This document shows positions 37,926-44,381 of a stretch of DNA of 64,000 nt, piece by piece. This DNA is from Anaerococcus murdochii (GTDB lineage: Bacteria > Bacillota > Clostridia > Tissierellales > Peptoniphilaceae), in contig NZ_JAIPME010000002.1 of assembly GCF_019957155.1 (NCBI RefSeq), positions 620,001 through 684,000 of the forward strand, given 5' to 3'. The position numbers and the translations under genes were made by a program. Position 1 is the stretch's first letter; each line of letters starts with the position of its first letter. The notes beneath the pieces were generated by a model. That model did no database searches and was not told the origin of the DNA. It saw only the letters and a program-made list of their open reading frames with translations.

Positions 37926-37954
37926 TTGCATTTTCATAAGCCAATCAGTACAAT
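37926..37954 (+). promoter_or_regulatory. Promoter of the lar operon
   Basis: TTGCAT (37926-37931), 17-bp spacer, TACAAT (37949-37954). It predicts a leader of about 135 nt before larE. Confidence 0.6.
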
Positions 37955-37994
37955 GAATATGCATTACAATTATCGTTAACACTCGATTACATTG

Positions 37995-38028
37995 TTATGT
38001 ATAGGTCCATTTGGACCTATTTACATAA
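37995..38028 (+). promoter_or_regulatory. Extended inverted repeat in the lar leader (possible operator or RNA hairpin)
   Basis: TTATGTA (37995-38001) and AGGTCCA (38003-38009) pair with TGGACCT (38012-38018) and TACATAA (38022-38028); loop TT. As DNA it is a good regulator site; as RNA it is a 14-bp hairpin. Confidence 0.6.
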
Positions 38029-38032
38029 AAAA

Positions 38033-38070
38033 GATTAAGCTGTATTTTTATATGGCTTAATTATTTTTTA
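38033..38070 (+). terminator. Possible attenuator in the lar leader
   Basis: ATTAAGC (38034-38040) pairs with GCTTAAT (38055-38061), followed by a T-rich run just before AAAGGAG and the larE ATG. A terminator in this position would make the leader a control switch. Confidence 0.45.
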
Positions 38071-38096
38071 TTATTTTTCAAAAAAAGGAGTATTTT

Positions 38097-38930
38097 ATGG
38101 AAAATTCAAGTAAAAAACTCTACGATATCATAGAAAATTTACTAAAAGAAAAAGTAGTTTTAGCCTTTTCTGGCGGAGTCGATTCTGCCTTACTCTTAAA
38201 AATCGCATCCTCCTTAAGAAAAGATGAAAACGATGTAGTCGCTATGTTTTTTAAGGCTCCATCATCTACAGAAGAGGACCTCGTTAATGCCAAAAACTTG
38301 GCAGAAGAAATGGGAGTAAAACTTTTCATAAAGGATGTGGATATCTTTGTTGATGACCACATAGTTAACAATTCAAAAGACAGGTGCTACCATTGCAAAA
38401 GCCACCTTTTTAAACAAGCTATAAAATTAAAGGACGATCTCGGTTACGGCTACGTCATAGACGGGACCAACACCGATGACCACAAGGTTTATAGGCCAGG
38501 ACTCATGGCCCTAAGAGACCTTGGCGTTGTAAGTCCTTTGAATATAGCTGGTTTTTCTAAACAAATGGTAAGAGACCTTGCGGATGAACTTAATATAAGC
38601 GTTGCCAAAAGGCCATCAGCCCCATGTCTTTTAACTAGGTTTCCTTACGGTACAAAGATTACCCCAGCGAAACTAGACAGACTTGAAAAAGCAGAAGCTT
38701 TTATAAGGGACCTAGGTTTTATCAAATTCAGGGTTAGAGATCACTCAAATATAGCGAGGATAGAACTAACACCAGAGGACTTTATGGCCTTTATTGAAAA
38801 AAAAGACCAAGTTATTAAAGAATTTAAAAGTCTTGGCTTTTCCTATGTAACTCTTGACCTAGAAGGTTTTAGGTCAGGGTCAATGGATGAGGGCCTAAGT
38901 GAAGAAGAAAAGAAAAAGTGGGTCTTATAA
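38097..38930 (+). CDS. larE: LarE, sulfur-inserting enzyme of nickel-pincer-nucleotide synthesis
   Basis: 277 aa, cytosolic. Adenylates the pyridinium carboxylate made by LarB and inserts sulfur. The PP-loop is FSGGVDS (24-30). Cys 97 and Cys 100 (DRCYHCK) plus Cys 177 (SAPCLLTRFPYG) are present. Single-Cys LarE proteins sacrifice one Cys per reaction, whereas a three-Cys set can hold a [4Fe-4S] cluster in some LarE, so this one may be catalytic; that is inference. First gene of larE-larB-larC, with AAAGGAG before the ATG. No larA (lactate racemase-type acceptor) is in the window. Confidence 0.94.
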   Translation: MENSSKKLYDIIENLLKEKVVLAFSGGVDSALLLKIASSLRKDENDVVAMFFKAPSSTEEDLVNAKNLAEEMGVKLFIKDVDIFVDDHIVNNSKDRCYHCKSHLFKQAIKLKDDLGYGYVIDGTNTDDHKVYRPGLMALRDLGVVSPLNIAGFSKQMVRDLADELNISVAKRPSAPCLLTRFPYGTKITPAKLDRLEKAEAFIRDLGFIKFRVRDHSNIARIELTPEDFMAFIEKKDQVIKEFKSLGFSYVTLDLEGFRSGSMDEGLSEEEKKKWVL

Positions 38931-39688
38931 TGGATAAAAAAACCTTAATCAAACAAATAAAAGAAGGGACAATCTCTGAAGAGGCCGCCCTTAAAATCCT
39001 TGAAGACAAGGGATATGCAGATGTAGGTGAAAACGCTAAAATCGACTTCTCAAGGAGGGAAAGACGTGGTTTTCCAGAAGCAATTTATTGTGCATCAAAA
39101 GATGACAAAAGCCTTATAGAAATTTTTAAGGCCTTTTACGAAAGAAAAGAATCAGTAATCGGCACCAGGGCAAGCAAAAAACAATACGAAATTGTAAAAG
39201 AAGTCATCCCTGAAGTGGAATACTCAGACCTTGCCCAAATTATTAGCCTTGACTACTCCAAAGAAAGCGACAAGATTGGCGAAATCGCCATTGTCTCTGC
39301 CGGCACATCAGATCTTCCTATTAGCCTTGAAGCTGAAATCACAGCTAGGTTTTTGGGAGCAAAGGTGAAAGCCTATAGGGATGTGGGAGTCGCAGGAGTC
39401 CACAGGCTCTTAGATAAGACAGAAGAAATAAAAAAAGCAAATGTAATTATAGCCATAGCAGGCATGGAAGCTGCTCTTGCAACAGTTCTTGCAGGTCTTG
39501 TTGATAAGCCAATCATAGCTGTGCCTACATCAGTCGGCTACGGAGCAAATCTTGGGGGCATCACAGCCCTTTTATCAATGATAAATTCCTGTGCCGAAGG
39601 CGTAAGCGTGGTTAATATCGACAACGGCTACGGTGCCGCCTACCAAGCCTGCCAGATAAATAGGCTAATCGCGAAAGGAAACAAATAA
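38930..39688 (+). CDS. larB: LarB, carboxylase/hydrolase of nickel-pincer-nucleotide synthesis
   Basis: 252 aa. Carboxylates the pyridine ring of nicotinic acid adenine dinucleotide and cleaves off AMP. The C-terminal half resembles PurE (SAGTSDLPISLEAEITARFLGAK, YRDVGVAGVHRLL, AIAGMEAALATVLAGLVDKPIIAVPTSVGYG). The ATG at 38930 overlaps the larE stop (TAATG); an upstream in-frame GTG at 38918 is less likely. The 3' end overlaps larC1 by one base. Standard gene order. Confidence 0.95.
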   Translation: MDKKTLIKQIKEGTISEEAALKILEDKGYADVGENAKIDFSRRERRGFPEAIYCASKDDKSLIEIFKAFYERKESVIGTRASKKQYEIVKEVIPEVEYSDLAQIISLDYSKESDKIGEIAIVSAGTSDLPISLEAEITARFLGAKVKAYRDVGVAGVHRLLDKTEEIKKANVIIAIAGMEAALATVLAGLVDKPIIAVPTSVGYGANLGGITALLSMINSCAEGVSVVNIDNGYGAAYQACQINRLIAKGNK

Positions 39689-40638
39689 TGGACCTATATT
39701 TTGAAATGTATTCAGGAATCGCTGGTGACATGACCATAGGGGCTCTTTTAGACCTCGGTGCTAGTAAGGAGAAATTAGAGGCGGGAATCAAATCTCTCGG
39801 CCTTACAGACTACGACCTAGTTTTTGAAAGAGTAAAGAAAAATGGTATTGACTCCTATAACTTTGACGTAATCCTAGCAGGTAACGATCACGATCACCTC
39901 GACCATGAAGGCGACCACTGTCATTGCCATGAACACACTCATGAAGATGGCCATACTCACTCTCATGAACATTGTCATGACCATGACCACCATGACCACG
40001 ACCATAATCACCACGATCACGAACATTGCCACGAACATACACACGAAGATGGTCACACTCATTCTCATGAACATTCTCACGACCATGACCACGATCATCA
40101 CCACGACCATGTTCACAGAAACCTAGACGATATTAAAAAGATAATCAATTCTTCAGACCTAAACGACAATATAAAGAAAAACGCACTTGGAATTTTCGAT
40201 ATAATCGGCGATGCAGAAGCTAAAGCCCACGGCATCGACAAATCTCAAGTCCACTTCCACGAAGTTGGCGCCATAGATTCTATAATCGACATAGTCGGCA
40301 CTTGTATTTGCCTAGATGACCTAGGTGTGGAAAATATTTATTTCTCAGACCTTTACGAAGGATTCGGCTATCAAATGTGCGCTCATGGCCCAATGCCAAT
40401 ACCTGTACCAGCTGTAGCCAATATCCTAGCCGATTCTGAAATCAATCTTAAATTTATAGGAGAAGAAGGCGAGCACATCACTCCAACAGGGGCTGCAATC
40501 GTCAAATACTTCTATAAAAAAGCTCCAGAAAGTTTTAAAATCAAAAAAATCGGCCTAGGAGCCGGCAACAAGGACTTTGAAAAGTCAACCAATATCCTAA
40601 GAGTAATTGAAATTACAGGAGATAAAAAAAAAGCCTAA
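39688..40638 (+). CDS. larC: LarC1, N-terminal part of the nickel insertase LarC, with a 37-His linker
   Basis: 316 aa. LarC is the CTP-dependent cyclometallase that inserts Ni into the pincer cofactor. It opens MDLYFEMYSGIAGDMTIGALLDLG, the family start, and has VHFHEVGAIDSIIDIVG and HGPMPIPVPAV. Residues 68-143 hold 37 His, mostly as His-Asp/His-Glu/His-Thr pairs, probably a nickel store. A 21-residue block (80-100) is repeated at 114-134 with one change. The stop TAA (40636-40638) directly follows A9; a -1 shift there joins it to larC2. Confidence 0.94.
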   Translation: MDLYFEMYSGIAGDMTIGALLDLGASKEKLEAGIKSLGLTDYDLVFERVKKNGIDSYNFDVILAGNDHDHLDHEGDHCHCHEHTHEDGHTHSHEHCHDHDHHDHDHNHHDHEHCHEHTHEDGHTHSHEHSHDHDHDHHHDHVHRNLDDIKKIINSSDLNDNIKKNALGIFDIIGDAEAKAHGIDKSQVHFHEVGAIDSIIDIVGTCICLDDLGVENIYFSDLYEGFGYQMCAHGPMPIPVPAVANILADSEINLKFIGEEGEHITPTGAAIVKYFYKKAPESFKIKKIGLGAGNKDFEKSTNILRVIEITGDKKKA

Positions 40639-40685
40639 TCTTAGCTGAAACTAATATTGACGACTCCACAGGAGAAGTCCTAGGC
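40624..40685 (+). promoter_or_regulatory. Programmed -1 ribosomal frameshift signal in larC
   Basis: Slippery run of nine A (40624-40632) followed by GCC TAA in frame 0. In the -1 frame the reading continues AGC CTA ATC TTA GCT into larC2. GCCTA (40633-40637) pairs with TAGGC (40681-40685), and GACTCC-ACA-GGAG...GTC (about 40662-40679) forms an inner hairpin, a plausible stimulator. In Lactobacillus plantarum full-length LarC is also made by frameshifting. Confidence 0.75.
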
Positions 40686-41069
40686 TTTGTGATGGACGAA
40701 CTAATGAAGGTCGCAAGAGATTGTTTCTATAGCCCGATTTATATGAAAAAAAATCGCCCTGCCTATAAATTATCAGTCCTTTGCGATAAGGACAAGTTGG
40801 AAGATGTAGAAGACATTATCTTTTCAAACACTAGCTCAATTGGTATTAGAAAAATCGAAGTAGAAAGATCTGTTCTCGAAAGAAAGATAATAAATATAGA
40901 TTATGAAGGTCTAAGACTTTCTTACAAAAAGGTTTTTCACAAGGATAAATCCTATGTATATCCTGAATACGAGTCTGCAAAAGACTTGGCAGCACAAAAT
41001 TCTTTATCGATCAAAGAAGCGTTCGATAAAATGAAATTAATTTACGGAGGAAATTGTGAAAAAAATTAA
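40632..41069 (+). CDS. larC: LarC2, C-terminal part of LarC (reached by -1 frameshift)
   Basis: The -1 frame encodes SLILAETNIDDSTGEVLGFV... with the family stretches ETNIDDSTGE and YSPIYMKKNRPAY, which bind CTP/Mg in LarC2. Reading from the first ATG (40689) would lose the ETNIDD block, and no ribosome site precedes that ATG, so expression from a frameshift is the better model. It ends inside the start of the next gene (14-nt overlap), which ties the ABC importer to the same transcript. Confidence 0.88.
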   Translation, partial: SLILAETNIDDSTGEVLGFVMDELMKVARDCFYSPIYMKKNRPAYKLSVLCDKDKLEDVEDIIFSNTSSIGIRKIEVERSVLERKIINIDYEGLRLSYKKVFHKDKSYVYPEYESAKDLAAQNSLSIKEAFDKMKLIYGGNCEKN

Positions 41070-42258
41070 TTTAAGAAAATTAGCACTAACTTTAATCTTT
41101 ATCTTGACCCTAACATCATGTGGGGGAGCAGATAAGAAAGAAAATCTTACAAAAGAAGAAGCAAAGACAGAAGAAGTACAAGAAACAAATGAAAAAAGTA
41201 AAGAAGAAGCCGAGGAAGGGAAACTAATATTTGAAGACGTCCTTGGTCGCACTATAGAGCTTGACAAGCCACTAGAGAAAGTCATTATCCAAGGTTCTGG
41301 TTCAGGTGGCCCATTCATGCAAATGATGTACCTAGATAAGGATAATTTCTACAAAAAAATTGCAGCCATGGATGACGGTCTACGCCAAAATAGGAATGAC
41401 CTTTACCAAAGGCTTGTGGAAAAAATTCCAGAACTAGAAGACCTAAGAAGGGTTACAAACTTCACTGACAATGACTTTTCTATAGAAGACCTCTTGTCAA
41501 TAGATGCTGACGGCATCATTGCCCCAGTATCCTACAAGGCCCAGCTAGATACAATTGAGGGTAAGCTAGACCTACCAGTTATATACGTTGACTACCATAG
41601 CCAAGACCTTGAGAAACACCTTAAATCAACAGAAGTTATTTCAAAGGCAACAGGTCTTGATAAAAACTTTGACAAACTCTATAACTTCTACAAGGAAAAG
41701 AGGGAATTTATCCTAGATGCCCTCAAAGATGTTGAAAACAAACCAAATGTCTACCTAGAATGTGGCCAAGACGGCGAAGTCAAATATGGTAACGCCTACG
41801 GCAATGTTATGATGTGGGGCAAAATTGTTAATGACTGCGGCGGTCACAACATAGCAGGCGATGTCCTCGAAGATAAACAAGCTAACCCTATTTCTGAAGA
41901 ATTTGTCCTAAGTCAGGACCCAGACATCATAGTTCTTACTGGATCTCAATGGGTAAATAAACCAGATGCTCTAAGAATGGGCTATGACGTAACAAAGGAA
42001 GAAGTAGAAGAAAAAATCAAAAAATATAATGAAAGAAAGGGTTGGTCAAGTCTTAAAGCTATGAAAGATAAGGAAGTATTTGCTATAGGCCACAACGTTG
42101 CCCGTGATATGTCTGACTTTTATTCTTACGAAGCCCTAGCCAAGGCCTTCCACCCAGACTTATTTAAAGACCTTGATCCAGATAAAGACATGGAAGAATT
42201 CTATAAAGAATTTATGCCAATAGATTATTCTGGATGCTGGTATACTAAGTATGAATAA
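41056..42258 (+). CDS. FecB-type lipoprotein, substrate-binding part of a metal/cofactor ABC importer
   Basis: 400 aa. Signal peptide with lipobox L-T-S-C (Cys 22), then an acidic Glu/Lys linker (about 25-57) and a PF01497-type binding protein beginning LIFEDVLGRTIELDKPLEKVII. It shows ISADGIIA-like SIDADGIIAPV and DIIVLTGSQWV. The start is GTG 41056 behind GGAGG. Family members bind siderophores, haem, cobalamin or nickel complexes. Overlap with larC2 makes nickel or a nickel chelate the best guess, but the ligand is not readable. Confidence 0.85.
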   Translation: MKKINLRKLALTLIFILTLTSCGGADKKENLTKEEAKTEEVQETNEKSKEEAEEGKLIFEDVLGRTIELDKPLEKVIIQGSGSGGPFMQMMYLDKDNFYKKIAAMDDGLRQNRNDLYQRLVEKIPELEDLRRVTNFTDNDFSIEDLLSIDADGIIAPVSYKAQLDTIEGKLDLPVIYVDYHSQDLEKHLKSTEVISKATGLDKNFDKLYNFYKEKREFILDALKDVENKPNVYLECGQDGEVKYGNAYGNVMMWGKIVNDCGGHNIAGDVLEDKQANPISEEFVLSQDPDIIVLTGSQWVNKPDALRMGYDVTKEEVEEKIKKYNERKGWSSLKAMKDKEVFAIGHNVARDMSDFYSYEALAKAFHPDLFKDLDPDKDMEEFYKEFMPIDYSGCWYTKYE

Positions 42259-43210
42259 AAATAAGAAAATTTTTCTCCTCATTCTCCTAGCTCTGGCTAT
42301 CTCTATAATAGATTTATTTATAGGTGTAGGTCAGCTTGGGGTTGGGGATTTGGCACACTTAACCGACCTACAAAAAACAATTCTTTTTAAGATAAGGATT
42401 CCTGAAATGACAACAGCCCTTATCTTGGGAATGATTTTGGGGCTTTCTGGTGCTTGTATGCAAACCATCCTTGATAACCCGCTTGCAAGTCCCTTCACCC
42501 TCGGTGTTTCATCTGCAGCAGGCTTCGGGGCCAGTCTCTTCCTCTTAATGGGAATTTCTATCAACTTTATAGCGATAGGAGCAATAGGATTTTCCTTAAT
42601 AGCTATAATCTTTGTCTACCTCATCTCGAGGAGAAATTTTGCCCACACAAGCTCGATGATTCTCGCAGGTATAGCAGTTAAGTTTTTCTTTGACTCCTTA
42701 ACAAGCTTGATGCAATATGTTTCTACAGATGAAACCCTATCATCTATTGTATTTTGGCTTTTTGGTTCAGTTTCAAATACCAAACCAAGACAAATTATAA
42801 TCCTACTAGTATCTTTCCTAATGGCCTTTATCATTATCATCAAAGATAGTCACAAGCTAACCACCCTAAGGTTTGGAGAAGACAGGGCAAGAAGTCTTGG
42901 CGTTGACGTTAAGGGGCTTAAGGTAAGGACCTTTATGATTGTTTCAATCCTATCTTCAATTGGAGTTAGTTTTGCAGGAGTCATTGGTTTTGTAGGCGTA
43001 ATCGCCCCTCACCTTGCTAGAAAAATCCTAGGCGAAGATCAAAGATACTATATAGTAGGTTCAACCCTCATAGGAGCAGGCCTCTTGGTTATATCCTCAG
43101 CCCTATCAAAAATGATAAAGCCAGGCACCATCCTTCCAATTGGTATAATTGCAAGTTTGATTGGCCTACCACTCATCTTTATATTCTTCTTTGGAGGTAG
43201 AAATGATTAA
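42251..43210 (+). CDS. FecCD-family ABC permease
   Basis: 319 aa, about nine or ten membrane helices. Typical BtuC/FecD motifs: RIPEMTTALILGMILGLSGACMQTILDNPLASPFTLGVSSAAGFGA near the start, GEDRARSLGVDVKGLK in the cytosolic coupling loop, and GFVGVIAPHLARKILGEDQRY at the end. It works as a homodimer with the ATPase below. Overlaps the binding-protein gene by 8 nt and the ATPase gene by 8 nt. Confidence 0.93.
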   Translation: MNKNKKIFLLILLALAISIIDLFIGVGQLGVGDLAHLTDLQKTILFKIRIPEMTTALILGMILGLSGACMQTILDNPLASPFTLGVSSAAGFGASLFLLMGISINFIAIGAIGFSLIAIIFVYLISRRNFAHTSSMILAGIAVKFFFDSLTSLMQYVSTDETLSSIVFWLFGSVSNTKPRQIIILLVSFLMAFIIIIKDSHKLTTLRFGEDRARSLGVDVKGLKVRTFMIVSILSSIGVSFAGVIGFVGVIAPHLARKILGEDQRYYIVGSTLIGAGLLVISSALSKMIKPGTILPIGIIASLIGLPLIFIFFFGGRND

Positions 43211-43913
43211 GGCAAAAAATCTTTCAATCTCCTATGACAGGAAAATAATAGATGACATTTCCTTTATTGTTGACGCTGGTAAGGTTAATATCCTAATGGG
43301 TAGGAATGGTTCAGGGAAATCAACCATCCTTAATGCCATATCTGGAATCAAAAAATTTGATGGAGAAATTATAACTGACGGCAAGGTTTCCTACCTCAAC
43401 CAAAATATAAACTCCAAAATAAGATTTACCGTATTTGAAACTATCTTGTTAGGCAAGGTAGCGGACCTATCCCTAAGAATTACAGAAGAAGACGTAAGGG
43501 ATGTTGAAGAAATCATAGATTTACTAAATATCCATGAATACAGAAACAAATATATAAATAGGCTCTCAGGTGGCGAGGTTCAAAAAGTTTTCATAGGTCA
43601 GGCCCTAGTAGCAAGACCAAAAATCCTCCTCCTAGACGAACCAGTAAGTGCCTTGGACTTAAAAAATCAATACGAAATAATGAGAATAATCAGAGACTTA
43701 ACCTACAAACTCAAACTCACTACAATAATAAGTCTCCACCAAATAGCCCTAATCGAAAAATTTGCCGACAATATTATCCTAATTAATGATAAAAAAATCT
43801 ACAGGCAAGGTCCATCCAAGGAAGTTATGGACGAAAAAATGTTCATGGACATATTTGATATGGAAACCGACATCAGGGACTTTGATGGTAATAGGCACAT
43901 ATATTTCAAATAA
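43203..43913 (+). CDS. FecE/BtuD-type ABC transporter ATPase
   Basis: 236 aa from ATG 43203, selected by GGAGG at about 43194; the frame before it runs inside the permease gene. Walker A GRNGSGKST (about 33-41), Q-loop in VSYLNQNIN, signature RLSGGEVQKVFIGQAL (about 130), Walker B ILLLDEPVSALD. Last gene of the lar/ABC transcript, followed by a strong terminator. Confidence 0.95.
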   Translation: MIKAKNLSISYDRKIIDDISFIVDAGKVNILMGRNGSGKSTILNAISGIKKFDGEIITDGKVSYLNQNINSKIRFTVFETILLGKVADLSLRITEEDVRDVEEIIDLLNIHEYRNKYINRLSGGEVQKVFIGQALVARPKILLLDEPVSALDLKNQYEIMRIIRDLTYKLKLTTIISLHQIALIEKFADNIILINDKKIYRQGPSKEVMDEKMFMDIFDMETDIRDFDGNRHIYFK

Positions 43914-43918
43914 AAATT

Positions 43919-43943
43919 CCTCCCAACTAATGGGAGGTTTTTT
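43919..43943 (+). terminator. Terminator of the lar/ABC operon
   Basis: CCTCCCA (43919-43925), ACTAA loop, TGGGAGG (43931-43937), six T. Confidence 0.92.
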
Positions 43944-44035
43944 CTTATTTATATAGCATAAATTATATATAATTTTCATTCATTATAGATAAAACTGGGT
44001 ATCTTATTATTAGAATTATACATATGGAGGGATCT

Positions 44036-44239
44036 ATGTTTAAGTACGAATTTATCGACGTAGTTCCTGAAGGGAGTCTTAAGGCTGGAAAAACCGATAC
44101 CTTTGAAAAATGCAAGGAAATCATAAATGAAAAGGCCAAAGAAGGCTGGGAACTTGTCCAAATAGTACCGGTCACAAATGAAAAATGGTCAGCTTATTCC
44201 TTTATTAAATACACTATTATTTTTAAGGTGAATTTATAA
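44036..44239 (+). CDS. DUF4177 small protein
   Basis: 67 aa from ATG 44036, set by GGAGGG; the ATG at 44024 lies within that ribosome site. The compact sequence MFKYEFIDVVPEGSLK...EKAKEGWELVQIVP...KYTIIFKVN has the helix-then-GWELV pattern of DUF4177 (PF13783), a small soluble domain of unknown role. Single-gene unit between two terminators. Confidence 0.8.
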   Translation: MFKYEFIDVVPEGSLKAGKTDTFEKCKEIINEKAKEGWELVQIVPVTNEKWSAYSFIKYTIIFKVNL

Positions 44240-44247
44240 TTTTTTAA

Positions 44248-44277
44248 AGAGTTGGGAAAATACCCCAGCTCTTTTTT
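44248..44277 (+). terminator. Terminator after DUF4177 gene
   Basis: AGAGTTGGG (44248-44256) and CCCAGCTCT (44264-44272), then T run. Confidence 0.85.
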
Positions 44278-44348
44278 CATGCGTGAAATCACTTTAATTT
44301 TACTTATTTATTCTTATTCATTCTTTGCATCTTTAACTTGAAAATTCC

Positions 44349-44377
44349 CAAAAAAAAGCCAACCCTAAGGCTGGCTT
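44349..44377 (-). terminator. Terminator of marR-ftsH
   Basis: Reverse strand AAGCCAGCC-TTAG-GGTTGGCTT followed by a long T run (44350-44357 as A on the plus strand). Confidence 0.85.
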
Positions 44378-44381
44378 GGTT

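Noticed and set aside
39880..40120. CRISPR-like short repeats
   Set aside because: The repeats are codon-level His-Asp repeats and one 63-bp coding duplication, with no spacers. No other regularly spaced repeats were seen in the window.
39803..40126. Open frames on the other strand and frame of the larC His-rich stretch
   Set aside because: They arise from the repetitive CAY-GAY codons of the His/Asp linker and read as low-complexity Val/Met or Thr/Met/Ile runs.
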